Shown: piece by piece, positions 8,942-18,890 of the stretch
How the letters are laid out: every line of letters begins with the position of its first letter
Position numbering within the stretch: position 1 is the first letter of the stretch
Assembly: GCA_019456405.1 (NCBI GenBank)
Contig: WJXM01000050.1
Location: forward strand, 1-64,000
Source: Ferrovum sp.
GTDB lineage: Bacteria; Pseudomonadota; Gammaproteobacteria; Burkholderiales; Ferrovaceae
DNA length: 64,000 bases
Direction of reading: 5' to 3'
Made by a program: the position numbers and the translations under genes
Notes under the pieces: generated by a model
Database searches by the model: none
Told to the model about the DNA's origin: nothing
What the model saw: the letters and a program-made list of their open reading frames with translations, nothing else

Positions 8942-10332
8942 GCGGCACGCACCTGATCGTAGATCATTTTCAAATCCTTGTCGGCATCTCGTGGTTTGAT
9001 GGAAGTCGAATAAAAACGGATTTCCGCCTCAGCCAGGGTTGTCTGGAAGGTCTGTTGCAAACCCGCCTCGATCCGGTTCATGTACCCCAGGACACCGTCT
9101 CCTTCGGTCAACGGCATCAGGAACAAGGAAAATTGCCGTTCATCGTTCTGGTCCGTCCAGAGCATGTCCAGGGACCGCAACTGGCGATTCACTTGCTGAA
9201 ACTGCAGATCCCCCGGACCCGAGCGCGGAAAACTCAGCGCCACCAGCGAAGAATCGATGTCATAGAGTTTCTTGAGATGAGAGATCCGCTCCAACTCGGC
9301 AGAAAATCCATAGGGACACTGGGGCATGAGACGATGGACCTGGCCGACCAGTTGATGTTGTGCCAGACCATCTCCATAGTAATCCAGGAGCACCCGCATC
9401 AATTGCATATTGTCGTGGTTGAGCGCCATGAAATGAATCTGATGGACCAACAGTACCCCGATCAATTCGCCCGAAACCTGGACGATCGGGGCCGCCACAT
9501 AGTAAGAGCCCAATTTCTCGGCATCCACTGCCTTGAGGTGAGACAGGGACTGACGCGTCAAACAGTCCTTCAGAACCGGATCATTCCGATTCAAGGGGAT
9601 CGGCGTTCCCACTGCGGCATGAGCCACATCCACCACCTGACCATTGGAAGCCACCGCATAAAGGGTTGCAGAGCCCAGTTGGCAAATCATCGAGATGAGG
9701 TCCAGTGCCGCCTGTGCCCCTTTGAAAGGAGAATCGGGTTCTCCGGCCTCGGTGGACAGCGCCGTAATTTCGCGCATGTGTTCCAGGGCGCTGCGCAAGG
9801 TTGCTGGTCTCGTAAATAAATCGCGCTCCAGTCGATCATGAGAAACCCGCAGAAGATAGTGGGCCGTGGTCAAGGACGCCAGGTGATCGTTGAGGTAGCC
9901 ATTGATCCCATTGGCCCGGACCAACAGATTCGACCAGACATCGCGGACATGCCCGGCCAGAATCACCTGAACCAACCCTCCGGACATGAACATCACCGGA
10001 AAACTCAGCGCCCCATTGCCCTGATAACCCCGGTACAGGATCTCCCAGGCCAAAACGATCATCAACCCCGCCAGCACACCCATCAGAGCGCCATAACGCA
10101 ACGCCAGGGCCGTGGCCACCAACCAGATCCAGGGATAGGCCAGCAGGAGCAACAGCGGGTCCTGCGGATTGATCAGATAAAACACCCCGATGGCGGCACC
10201 CATGTACCCCACAACCTCGATCACCGCCACCGGACGAATGACCGTTTTCGCAAAGAAACGACTGTACAGTGTCACCCCGTCCAGGGCATCGCTGAAACGG
10301 GATTTTTTGGCAGTCTGGATAGCGTTTTCCAC
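8938..10332 (-). CDS. pelD: c-di-GMP receptor PelD
   Basis: A 464-residue inner-membrane regulator that activates Pel synthesis when it binds cyclic di-GMP. Four hydrophobic helices in residues about 35-125 are followed by a linker, a GAF-like domain (about 175-310) and a degenerate GGDEF domain. The inhibitory-site type RxxD motif is present as RSLD (Arg386, Asp389), and no catalytic GG(D/E)EF is seen, as expected for a receptor rather than a cyclase. The start codon is GTG, 12 bp after the pelC stop. An EAL protein and hybrid kinase encoded at 36.8-41 kb could affect its ligand supply. Confidence 0.92.
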   Translation of the reverse strand: MENAIQTAKKSRFSDALDGVTLYSRFFAKTVIRPVAVIEVVGYMGAAIGVFYLINPQDPLLLLLAYPWIWLVATALALRYGALMGVLAGLMIVLAWEILYRGYQGNGALSFPVMFMSGGLVQVILAGHVRDVWSNLLVRANGINGYLNDHLASLTTAHYLLRVSHDRLERDLFTRPATLRSALEHMREITALSTEAGEPDSPFKGAQAALDLISMICQLGSATLYAVASNGQVVDVAHAAVGTPIPLNRNDPVLKDCLTRQSLSHLKAVDAEKLGSYYVAAPIVQVSGELIGVLLVHQIHFMALNHDNMQLMRVLLDYYGDGLAQHQLVGQVHRLMPQCPYGFSAELERISHLKKLYDIDSSLVALSFPRSGPGDLQFQQVNRQLRSLDMLWTDQNDERQFSLFLMPLTEGDGVLGYMNRIEAGLQQTFQTTLAEAEIRFYSTSIKPRDADKDLKMIYDQVRAA

Positions 10333-10344
10333 GGTCGTCCCGGC

Positions 10345-10878
10345 TCAACGTGCGTGTTCGATGGGGGTCAACAACTGATCGATCAACGTCTGCCCCACAG
10401 ATCCCACGCTCGAACGACTCCAGCCGCTCCGGCTACCCGTCGCGCTCCAGACGATCTTTCCGGTGGTCATGTCCACCAGATTGAAAGTCACGCTGACTGC
10501 GGGTTCGCCATCCACTCCCGTCTTGTAACGCCATTCCTGGACGGATCCAGTCAGGGCATATTGAATCCTGTTTTGACTGGCCCAGTCCATGGCGGCCTGT
10601 TGCAACTTGGCATTGTTCCCCAAAATGAACGTGTCCTTTTCGTCCTTGACGGGGAAACGCTTGAGGTCCATTCCCCCCTTCTGATGCAGAATACTTTCCG
10701 CGATGCTGGCCACCCGATCTCCGGCATCCGGGGTTTCCGTGAAATTGGCCATGGGCAGAAGCGCCCAGGAGGCATTCGAGGCCACGGAGGGCGGTTGCCC
10801 CACATCGAGCGTTGAACAGGCGGCCAACCCAATGGTGGCTGCTGTCAGCACCCCTGCAATGGTTCTATTCGATTTCAT
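10345..10878 (-). CDS. pelC: Outer-membrane lipoprotein PelC
   Basis: A 177-residue lipoprotein. The N-terminus MKSNRTIAGVLTAATIGLAAC is a type II signal peptide with lipobox LAAC (Cys about 21). The mature protein has an alpha/beta fold with WALLPMANFTETPDAGDRVA, ALTGSVQEWRYKTGVDGEP and VSVTFNLVDMTTGKIVWSAT, typical of PelC. In P. aeruginosa PelC forms a dodecameric periplasmic ring under the PelB barrel and funnels the cationic polymer. It sits between pelB (62-bp gap) and pelD (12-bp gap). Confidence 0.9.
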   Translation of the reverse strand: MKSNRTIAGVLTAATIGLAACSTLDVGQPPSVASNASWALLPMANFTETPDAGDRVASIAESILHQKGGMDLKRFPVKDEKDTFILGNNAKLQQAAMDWASQNRIQYALTGSVQEWRYKTGVDGEPAVSVTFNLVDMTTGKIVWSATGSRSGWSRSSVGSVGQTLIDQLLTPIEHAR

Positions 10879-10940
10879 GATGTCCTGTCTCCCGACGTAT
10901 CTTTCAAGTTGAAAATTCTGCCACAGACTTCCCTACCCAC

Positions 10941-13900
10941 TCAATAAAAGTACCGATAACTGACCCCGATCTGAGTCATGGATTCCGTGCTGCCTGGCGC
11001 CGTTTCATGGAAATAATAGATCCGGGAATAATCCCCGCCAAAGATCGGTCCCGCCAGCCCCGCGCTGATCTGGGGCAGCAATCCCAGAACCGTATCATTC
11101 ACGACCCCTGCATCCACATAGGGCTGCCAGCCAGAGCGAAGGGAGTTGTTCTCATAGTCGGTCCCATACCCCGTCATCAGCCCATATTGAGAGATGTTTC
11201 CCGGCATGAAAAAGACCGTATTGACCGCCTGTCCCCTGGGCACCAGAGTCGCCAGTTGAGGCGATACCGCGTTCCCCACCGAATTGAATCGTCCTTCATA
11301 GGTCACGAAACGCAGGTTCCAGTTGGGCAGACTGGTCATCAACTGATATCCCACTTCCAGGGAGTACAACAGCCCATTGCCGAGATATTCTCCATTCTGC
11401 GCATTGAAACGATCCCCCTCAACCGAGGTCTTGAGGAACCAGCTCGAAGCAAACTTCCAGTCCACGGCCATTTCCACCATATTCTTCATTCCCATCACCT
11501 GCATGACGGGGGTAAGATCCGTGAATTGGTTCCAACCCGCCATGACTTTAGCGATCAACGAAGAAGACAAATTGTATTGGGCGCTGCCACTGTAAGTATC
11601 AAAAGAATACAAATCCGACCGGTGTCCCACTGTCACGCCATAATCCCGGGCGTCGGTATGATCACCCATCGTCACGGCCATGCTGTTGTCCTGGGCGGGA
11701 ATGTAAGCGATCTGACGAGTATTCAGGTCGGTCTGGTTGCGCTGAATGGCCTCCACATCCAACGTATACTCGTTGCTCAGAGCAAACCCCACGCCTGCAG
11801 ACTTTTCCACATAGGACAGGGGACTCCAGGTACTGACGTTCAAACCGGTCACCACGGAGGGAGTGAGATACCCCTGCGGACTCCAGTACGGTCCGGGGGA
11901 AGGATCCTGGTTTTGACTGATGTTGTCGCTGGGGGTCAGCAGCATCCCCCGTTCGATTTCATGACGGGTGGTATTGTTGCGGGCATTTTCCCCCCCATCA
12001 AAGGCGACGGTTTGGGCATCCGCTCTCCGGCCCAGCCGTTCGAGACTTTCAACCCTTTGGTCCACCTGGATCTTGTTCTCCCGATCGTCGATCAACCGAG
12101 CCAGGGTCTCCCGATCATTCTCCGCCAGGGCCAGCGTGATCCGTGCATCGGTGGAATGCAGCAAACGATTGCCATACTCCTGTGCCAACCAGGCCCGTGC
12201 CAGGTCGTTATGCTCCCCACCCAGTGCCCAGGAGGTCGCCACATCCTTGGCTGCGTTGGAAATCCGGCAACGTTCGCTCGACACCACCTCTTTCTTGGCC
12301 TCGGGAGACAAGCCTTCTGCATCCAGTTCCTCCAGGCAATCGTCCCCGGTCGTCAAGGGAACATCCTGAAACGCGCGGAGGTTGCCCAATAAAGATTCCG
12401 CCGTTCCCGTTCCCAGGGAATCTCCCGACCGCTTCCGCCAATGCCGGCGCTGCAACAGTTGGGTGAGGTAGTCCAGGGAAGCATCCCCATCCACAAAAAG
12501 TTCACTCAAGGTCACCCGGAGCGCCAGAGGAGAGTCCACGCCCCCCGTATCCAGTACGGGGGCGACGGGTTGCAACGCATTGCCTCTGGACACCAGATTC
12601 CGGATCGAGGAAGAAGGCTGAAGTGGTGCCGAGATCAAGGCATCGAGACGATTCCAGGCCGCCCGACGCGAACGCCATGCCGATGCCCCATCCCCGGAAT
12701 CCTCCTGGGCATAGGAAAGAATCAGCAACCACTGGGGGTCCCCCTTCATTTCCTTGACCTCCCGGGACAGGTACCTCAATGCTTTTTCAGGCTGGTTCAA
12801 GCGAACGTAGGCTGCCCCTGCAGCCCCCCAATAAATCGAGTCAGCCTCGATCCGATGGCGCCAGGCATAGAGCACGGTACTCAATTCATCATCTGCCCCG
12901 AAGTCCACCAGATTCCACAAATAATCCAACCGCTGGCTATCGACGACTTTGGGCAGGGTCATCGCCCGGTGCATGTCGGCCAAGGCCAGGTTCCAATGCC
13001 CACCGCGCGCAAAATAACTCCCCCGCGCCATCAAAAATTCGGCATCGGTTTCGAACTCGGCGCGTTGTTTGGTCGTGAGCCCTTGCAGCAGGGCATACAC
13101 TCGCCCCCAGGCCCGAGCGGTGGAATAACTGCCCATGGCATTCAACAAGGGTTGCAGTTTGCCCGTCAAACGAAATTCCAGTTCAAAAAGCCGGCCGGCA
13201 TCCAAAGGATACCCTGTGTAGTAATTCTCCATATCCCGGAGGTCATCGCCATCGTATCCCCCGGACTCCAGCAATTTCCTGTGGCCTTCACTGGCGGCCT
13301 GATCATGGTGCGACAAATCCGCCACTTCAGCGTAGGCTCGCCAGAAAGCGGCATCCACCTTGTTCACCCCCACCCTGGATTTGACCTGAACCAACTCGTC
13401 AAAAGCCGCCTGAGGGTTCTTTTTTTGCAGATCGATATCCGCCATATCGATGGCATAGCGTGGAGAGGGTCCGTAGTCCGCCTGCAAGCGATGTAACGCC
13501 CACAACGCCTTGTCTTCATCCCCCAGATCCTCGGCCAGTTGAGCGTACCGTTCCAGCAAGGGAACCCGCATCGACCCAACGGCATGGTCCTTCAGAAAAT
13601 TCAGACTGACCTCGGGCTCGGCCAACCGTTCATGAGTAGCGATGATCTTTCCGATCAACTCGAGATCATCGGGATTGCGCTCGGATTCATGCAGCAAGGC
13701 CGTCAGGTAACTTCGGTCATCGTTGGTTTGACGGGCAATCCTCAGAACATTTTGCCAGGCCTCCTCATCGTGGGTGGCCTGGGCATAAATCAACCAATTC
13801 TCCAGAGACACCTTGGGTTGCCCATTCCACAGCGCCACCTGGGCCAGGCGTTTGGTCCAGAGCGCAGGGTCGAGATGGCGTTCCAGCGCCTTGCGACAAA

Positions 13901-15143
13901 CCACTTCCGCATCCTTCAGTTGGCCATTCCCCACAAAAGCGCTGTACATCAACTCGAAATCTTCGGGGGTTTTTGAGTTGACCCCTGCCGGGGCTGCCCA
14001 TCCCCCCTTTTTCGACTCGCGTGCGCCCTGGGGGGAAGACTGCTCGATTTCCGGCGTGACATCCTTCACAAAGGTGGCATCCTCAGCATCGGGTCCGGAT
14101 TCGGCGCCCACCCCCAACCCATTGATGGCCGGTTCCTGGTCGGCGCTACGACGAAAACGGGCAGGCGACTTCGCCCAGAGCGCGGCACCGGACACTCCAT
14201 CGGAAAACCTGGATTTCTGCCCGCGAAAATACGGTCGAGCCGAACCCGCCCTTGAACCCTCCCAACGAACCCAGCGCCACGCGGGGCCGACACTTTCCTC
14301 GCGTCGGCTGATCTGCAGCAGAATTTTGGCATATTTCACTTCAAGGTCATGCCGTTGTGCCCGTCTTGCCAACTTGAGCATGGTCGCCACGGCTTCGGGA
14401 TCTTTTTCCATCCCCGCCATATGCGCATCGGCCGCAACACAGGCTGCTGCCTCCTGGTTTCCTGCCTCCAGAGCGCCGATCCCGGCAGTCCAGGCACGCC
14501 GTTTGTCCGAAACAGCCCGGGATAGGCGCTCGACCTGGAAAAAAGCCTCTGCGGCCAGGGCGTAATGCTGACTGTCCTGCGCGGCTTTACCATAACGGGC
14601 GTACCACAGGCGTGCGCGTTCGGTATCCTGGACGGCGAGGGCTTGGTAGTCATGGGACATCACGTCGAAACTGGAGGAGTCCCGAGCCATCCTGACAAGG
14701 TATTCGAGAGTCGGCACATCCCAGTGATAGTCGAGCGTACGGTTCAACAACCGGCGCGTCTCTCCCAGATAATGCGCCCGTTGAGCGCTCTGCAGAGGAT
14801 ATTCGAAAGCCCGCTGTTCCATGACCCGAACACGAATGAACAGGGCCCGCGCCTGATCCTGTCTCCCCCCCAGATCCTCCAGGCGTTGCGCGGTCATGAG
14901 TGCCGAATCCCAATGCCCGAGGGTCAGGTATTGCCAGGCCAGGGTTTCCAGCATGGCGGGTTGATCCGGATGTCCTGCCAACCGGCTCTCGAGATAGGCG
15001 ATGGAAATGCCGGTAGGTTTGTAGGGGTCCACCGTTTTCAGAAAATCTTCATTGCCTTGATAGGCGGCGGCCATGGCCAACAGAATCCCTGCCCCAAGGA
15101 CCAACGTCAACCACGGACGAATGATTTTTTCCCGTTCAATCAT
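10941..15143 (-). CDS. pelB: Pel outer-membrane export porin with TPR scaffold, PelB
   Basis: A very large protein of about 1,400 residues. The preferred start at 15143 has GAGG upstream and overlaps the pelA stop by 8 nt; an upstream ATG at 15164 adds seven residues. An N-terminal membrane anchor (PWLTLVLGAGILLAMAAAY) is followed by a periplasmic superhelix of many TPRs up to roughly residue 1,080, then an outer-membrane beta-barrel ending in aromatic YRYFY. It exports Pel and guides PelA. It is about 200 residues longer than the P. aeruginosa protein (1,193). A Gly/Pro/Ser/Arg-rich stretch at about residues 288-395 interrupts the repeats and looks like a disordered linker. Confidence 0.9.
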   Translation of the reverse strand: MIEREKIIRPWLTLVLGAGILLAMAAAYQGNEDFLKTVDPYKPTGISIAYLESRLAGHPDQPAMLETLAWQYLTLGHWDSALMTAQRLEDLGGRQDQARALFIRVRVMEQRAFEYPLQSAQRAHYLGETRRLLNRTLDYHWDVPTLEYLVRMARDSSSFDVMSHDYQALAVQDTERARLWYARYGKAAQDSQHYALAAEAFFQVERLSRAVSDKRRAWTAGIGALEAGNQEAAACVAADAHMAGMEKDPEAVATMLKLARRAQRHDLEVKYAKILLQISRREESVGPAWRWVRWEGSRAGSARPYFRGQKSRFSDGVSGAALWAKSPARFRRSADQEPAINGLGVGAESGPDAEDATFVKDVTPEIEQSSPQGARESKKGGWAAPAGVNSKTPEDFELMYSAFVGNGQLKDAEVVCRKALERHLDPALWTKRLAQVALWNGQPKVSLENWLIYAQATHDEEAWQNVLRIARQTNDDRSYLTALLHESERNPDDLELIGKIIATHERLAEPEVSLNFLKDHAVGSMRVPLLERYAQLAEDLGDEDKALWALHRLQADYGPSPRYAIDMADIDLQKKNPQAAFDELVQVKSRVGVNKVDAAFWRAYAEVADLSHHDQAASEGHRKLLESGGYDGDDLRDMENYYTGYPLDAGRLFELEFRLTGKLQPLLNAMGSYSTARAWGRVYALLQGLTTKQRAEFETDAEFLMARGSYFARGGHWNLALADMHRAMTLPKVVDSQRLDYLWNLVDFGADDELSTVLYAWRHRIEADSIYWGAAGAAYVRLNQPEKALRYLSREVKEMKGDPQWLLILSYAQEDSGDGASAWRSRRAAWNRLDALISAPLQPSSSIRNLVSRGNALQPVAPVLDTGGVDSPLALRVTLSELFVDGDASLDYLTQLLQRRHWRKRSGDSLGTGTAESLLGNLRAFQDVPLTTGDDCLEELDAEGLSPEAKKEVVSSERCRISNAAKDVATSWALGGEHNDLARAWLAQEYGNRLLHSTDARITLALAENDRETLARLIDDRENKIQVDQRVESLERLGRRADAQTVAFDGGENARNNTTRHEIERGMLLTPSDNISQNQDPSPGPYWSPQGYLTPSVVTGLNVSTWSPLSYVEKSAGVGFALSNEYTLDVEAIQRNQTDLNTRQIAYIPAQDNSMAVTMGDHTDARDYGVTVGHRSDLYSFDTYSGSAQYNLSSSLIAKVMAGWNQFTDLTPVMQVMGMKNMVEMAVDWKFASSWFLKTSVEGDRFNAQNGEYLGNGLLYSLEVGYQLMTSLPNWNLRFVTYEGRFNSVGNAVSPQLATLVPRGQAVNTVFFMPGNISQYGLMTGYGTDYENNSLRSGWQPYVDAGVVNDTVLGLLPQISAGLAGPIFGGDYSRIYYFHETAPGSTESMTQIGVSYRYFY

Positions 15144-17874
15144 GACAGCGAACCTCGATGCCATGCCCGGAACCCTGCTCGCCCACGGAAGGCGGGAAGG
15201 AGATCTTCAACCGCCCCCGCCCATCCTCCGTAGGCCGAACCTCTCCACCGTCCACTGTGAACCGACAGGCAGGATCCACATGACTCAACAGCACATAGGG
15301 TTGGTAGTACCCCCGCGCGTCGAAGCGAATCGTTCGACCCTGCCGCTCGAAATGCGTGATGTACGCTGTGGCGGCCGATACATAGGGCAGACGGTCTGCC
15401 GGATGATCCACCGGCAGTAACGATACGCGGGCCTGGTCATCCCCCAGATGCACATAGGTTCCGCCAGGAACGGACAAGTACCCGATGACCCCGTGGGAAT
15501 GGGTCAGATCGGGAACCTCCCCCACCGGCAAACGAAATTCCCGCAGACTCCTGCCCGTCCGAATCCGCCACTGCCCCTCCTGCATGGCCACCGACGCATG
15601 ACGCGCATCCAGTACTTTTTGAATGAAGTCCGAGGTATACACCGGAAACACCGGTTGTTTCAACGTCACCTCATACACATTCTGGAGAGCTTTCAAGGAA
15701 GCCAGTTTGGTGCCGGAATAAAAGTGGAAATAGATGTCGACCGGTTTGATTCTCAGCGGAAATTCGGTGATTTCGTAAGTTTCCAGCACCCGCACCATGC
15801 CATAGAAGGGTCGAGTCCAGTCGTTCGTGTAGATGTTCTCATTCATTTCCGCCGCATAGATCTGGTAATCCTGATCGCCCTTCCCCTTGGCGATTCCGGC
15901 CCCACTGATGTCGGTCCAGGAACCGTCGGGTTTGACGGGCAGTGTGTCTCCCCCATTGATGTTGTACACGCCCGCCTTCCAGGCCTCCTCCAAAGCGGCC
16001 GCCGTGGGATTCGCCGCCCCTGACCATTGCAGGACCCGAACTTTTTTCCCCGGCGGGGCCAACCGACCATTGATGTAATCGATGGACCCTTCGATCTCCC
16101 GTTTGAGATCGAAGGTATAACCTGGAATCTGCATGGATAACTGTTCCTTCTGCTGCCCATATCTGGGGTCGGCCAGAATCCAGTCGAGGGGATGGGAATA
16201 GGTGTGGGAACCGATTTCAATGTTGGGCAGGGCAAAAATTTTGCGCGCGATGGATTCCAGGATGGGGGAAAGGGCAGAATATTTTCCTGTTGGGCCGATT
16301 TCTCCCTCCACAACGGAAACCGTCATCGGAATGGGGTACTTCTTGAAAATCTGGTCATACAGGGCTTCCGCCCCATAATCATAACCAGGAAATTCTGCCC
16401 GGGAAGGAAACCCATCCCCGTCCACCTGAACGAAGAACAGACGCCGCCCATTCTCCGAGGTGGTATCGGGAACCGGCATCGCGGGCAACGACAAGGCTTG
16501 ACGCAGGAATTTGAGGGGATCGATGACCCAATAGTCGCGATTCAACTCCCCCACATACTCCAGGGAAAAGGGTGCCAGGGCATAGCCCCCCCAAGGCAGG
16601 GTGGCCGCCATATCCATGATCTTGTCGCCCACCTGGATCTGTGCCAGGGATTTCCCTGAAGGGCCGATGGCCAGCCCTACGGCATCCTGTATCTCGACCT
16701 GCGGGGCATGTTCGAAGCCGATCATGGGCGCGGTGTGGAGAATCTTGACGGTCGCCCCCGGCAGATACCCGCCCGGCAGCACCTTGAGATCCAACAACCG
16801 CGCGGTCTCGAAATCAATATCGAAACCGAAGCGGTCAAACACCACCACCGGGACTTTTCGATGGATTTCGTTCAAGAACCACAACCGCCATTGATCCTGA
16901 TCGATGACATCTTTATTCAGAAATACGGCAATGCCGGCGTAGCGATCTGGCGTAATGTCTTCCGGCAGTCCCTCGTTGACATTCACGTACCGGACATCAT
17001 AGCCCAGGTAATCCATGGGCAGGGACAGGATCTTGGACCCCGTTCCTTCCTCGATGGCCGCCCCCGGATCCAGGGATTGGACCACCAGAATCTTTCTGGG
17101 CATGACTTCCAGCTTTCCCAGGCCGACAAAACCCTGTTCCGGGCTGGTCACATAGGGAATCAGCCCGGCCTGCGCAGACTTCTGTGCCAATGACCGCTGT
17201 GCCTGTCGATCATATTTTTGGGCAAACTCGAGGTCGATCAGGGGAATTTGAGGATGTTTTTCCTGCCACTGATGCAACTGACTCAAGGTTTCATTCAAAC
17301 GACCCTGATCGACGGTCAGAAACCAACCCTGCAGGGCATCATAGGGCTGAAAGATCGATTCCACCACCCAACCGGTCAAAAGATTTGAACTGGCCTCAGC
17401 GACCGACGGATGGTTCCTCAAGAATATCCGTGCCCCCTTGAATTTCCCTTGAATTTCGGTCAAGGCCAGGGAAAGCCAGTGATCTTCGGCAGATACGGTC
17501 GAGTAAAACTGTTCCATCGAAGGCAATCCGGCTTCATCGGCCAGATAGAAGTCGCGAAACCCTTTCTCCCACAGTGGCGTGAGCGTTTTCTCCAACCAGG
17601 CTGCCGGTGTAGTCTGGTAGTCTTTCTGCGTGATTTCCAGACGGGCCGCCCAGCGGGTATGCGGATACCGTTCCGGCGAGGGCATGGCAGACGTTGCCGG
17701 ATCGATGATTACCTCATCAAAGGCCTGGAGCAGGTCCAGAGGCGCATCAGCCCCCCGATAAAATGCCACATTGGGAGGAAAGCCTCCCGCCTCCTCGGCA
17801 GCGATGACATTCTCCCCAAGGATCGAACTTGCCCACAGGCAGACCCATAATCCCCAACGCCACGCCAAACTCAC
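15136..17874 (-). CDS. pelA: Pel deacetylase/hydrolase PelA with degenerate hydrolase domain
   Basis: Periplasmic PelA of about 912 residues. A GTG at 17874 overlaps the galE stop (GTGA) and gives a good signal peptide (WRWGLWVCLWASS); an ATG lies at 17919. Residues about 35-255 correspond to the GH166-type domain (VAFYRGAD, VVESIFQ with Glu172, GLIPYVT). The YVSVGEV loop region is missing, however, and the LDTLDS position reads LADEAG (Ala112). A Rossmann-like segment follows. Then comes a CE4-like deacetylase with the metal-ligand motifs VDGDGF (about 483) and GSHTYSHP (about 556), and a C-terminal beta-rich domain. Deacetylation of Pel therefore looks intact while hydrolysis is doubtful; the operon's last gene may compensate. 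Confidence 0.9.
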   Translation of the reverse strand: MSLAWRWGLWVCLWASSILGENVIAAEEAGGFPPNVAFYRGADAPLDLLQAFDEVIIDPATSAMPSPERYPHTRWAARLEITQKDYQTTPAAWLEKTLTPLWEKGFRDFYLADEAGLPSMEQFYSTVSAEDHWLSLALTEIQGKFKGARIFLRNHPSVAEASSNLLTGWVVESIFQPYDALQGWFLTVDQGRLNETLSQLHQWQEKHPQIPLIDLEFAQKYDRQAQRSLAQKSAQAGLIPYVTSPEQGFVGLGKLEVMPRKILVVQSLDPGAAIEEGTGSKILSLPMDYLGYDVRYVNVNEGLPEDITPDRYAGIAVFLNKDVIDQDQWRLWFLNEIHRKVPVVVFDRFGFDIDFETARLLDLKVLPGGYLPGATVKILHTAPMIGFEHAPQVEIQDAVGLAIGPSGKSLAQIQVGDKIMDMAATLPWGGYALAPFSLEYVGELNRDYWVIDPLKFLRQALSLPAMPVPDTTSENGRRLFFVQVDGDGFPSRAEFPGYDYGAEALYDQIFKKYPIPMTVSVVEGEIGPTGKYSALSPILESIARKIFALPNIEIGSHTYSHPLDWILADPRYGQQKEQLSMQIPGYTFDLKREIEGSIDYINGRLAPPGKKVRVLQWSGAANPTAAALEEAWKAGVYNINGGDTLPVKPDGSWTDISGAGIAKGKGDQDYQIYAAEMNENIYTNDWTRPFYGMVRVLETYEITEFPLRIKPVDIYFHFYSGTKLASLKALQNVYEVTLKQPVFPVYTSDFIQKVLDARHASVAMQEGQWRIRTGRSLREFRLPVGEVPDLTHSHGVIGYLSVPGGTYVHLGDDQARVSLLPVDHPADRLPYVSAATAYITHFERQGRTIRFDARGYYQPYVLLSHVDPACRFTVDGGEVRPTEDGRGRLKISFPPSVGEQGSGHGIEVRCHD

Positions 17875-18890
17875 CCCAAGGTTTCCCGATACTGTTGCCA
17901 GGCCCAAGTACTGGCACACATGTCCTCCAGACTTCGAGTCGTCTTCCAGTGCAATACGCGCAGAGCCAGTGCAGGGTCGGCGATGCAGGACGCAATATCG
18001 CCGGGACGACGCTCCACGATCTGGTAGGGAATCGGTCGGCCGCTGGCCTTTCCAAAAGAGGAGACCATTTCGAGCACGCTATGCCCCTGACCACTGCCCA
18101 GATTGATGGCCTGCCAACCGGGGTGGGTCGCCACGAAATCCAGTGCAGACCGATGTCCTTCGGCCAGATCCATGACATGGATGTAGTCCCTCACCCCCGT
18201 ACCATCCGGAGTTGGATAGTCATTTCCGAAGATCCTCAAGAGGGGACGCTGGCCGGAAGCCACCTGCGCCACGAAGGGCATCAGGTTGTTGGGCATCCCC
18301 GCCGGGTCTTCCCCGATCGATGCCGATGGATGGGCCCCAACCGGATTGAAATAGCGCAGGCAGACGATTTTCCATTTGTCCGATGCGAAAGCCACATCGC
18401 GCAGTATTTCCTCGATGTGTAACTTGCTGCGTCCATAGGGGTTGGTGGCACTCGTCGGGTGAGTCTCATCGATGGGCAGGGTTTGAGGATCCCCATAGAC
18501 GGTAGCGCTGGAACTGAAGACCAACTCATGCACCCCGCAGGCCTGCATCGCCTCCAGCAGGCTGAGGGTGCCTTGAATGTTGCAGCCATAGTACTCGATG
18601 GGTTTGGCCACCGATTCTCCCACTGCCTTGAGCCCCGCCAGATGGATGACCGAGGTGATCTGGTAGTTCCGCAGCACGGAGATCACCGTGTCGCGGGTGC
18701 GCAGATCCGCATGAACAAAGGGAATGGTCTGACCGGTAATTTTTTCCAGGCGCTGCAGGACCGAAGGATCGCTGTTCGAAAAGTTATCCAGCACCACCAC
18801 GGAAAAACCCGCCTGTAAGAGCACCGTCACCACATGACTACCGATATAACCCGCACCGCCCGCCACAAGAACATTTTTTTTGTTATTCAA
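17871..18890 (-). CDS. galE: UDP-hexose(NAc) 4-epimerase, first gene of the Pel operon
   Basis: A 339-residue short-chain dehydrogenase-fold epimerase. The NAD-binding motif GGAGYIGSH is at residues 11-19, and the catalytic NPYGRSK gives the YxxxK pair. DYIHVMDLAEGH is typical of GalE. It interconverts UDP-Glc/UDP-Gal and, in some members, the N-acetyl forms. Pel contains galactosamine, and some Pseudomonas pel loci carry a GalE-like UDP-GlcNAc C4-epimerase (PelX). The 4-nt overlap with pelA therefore suggests UDP-GalNAc supply. The start is TTG, preceded by a G-rich tract; no in-frame ATG is nearby. Substrate range cannot be fixed from sequence. Confidence 0.85.
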   Translation of the reverse strand: MNNKKNVLVAGGAGYIGSHVVTVLLQAGFSVVVLDNFSNSDPSVLQRLEKITGQTIPFVHADLRTRDTVISVLRNYQITSVIHLAGLKAVGESVAKPIEYYGCNIQGTLSLLEAMQACGVHELVFSSSATVYGDPQTLPIDETHPTSATNPYGRSKLHIEEILRDVAFASDKWKIVCLRYFNPVGAHPSASIGEDPAGMPNNLMPFVAQVASGQRPLLRIFGNDYPTPDGTGVRDYIHVMDLAEGHRSALDFVATHPGWQAINLGSGQGHSVLEMVSSFGKASGRPIPYQIVERRPGDIASCIADPALALRVLHWKTTRSLEDMCASTWAWQQYRETLG

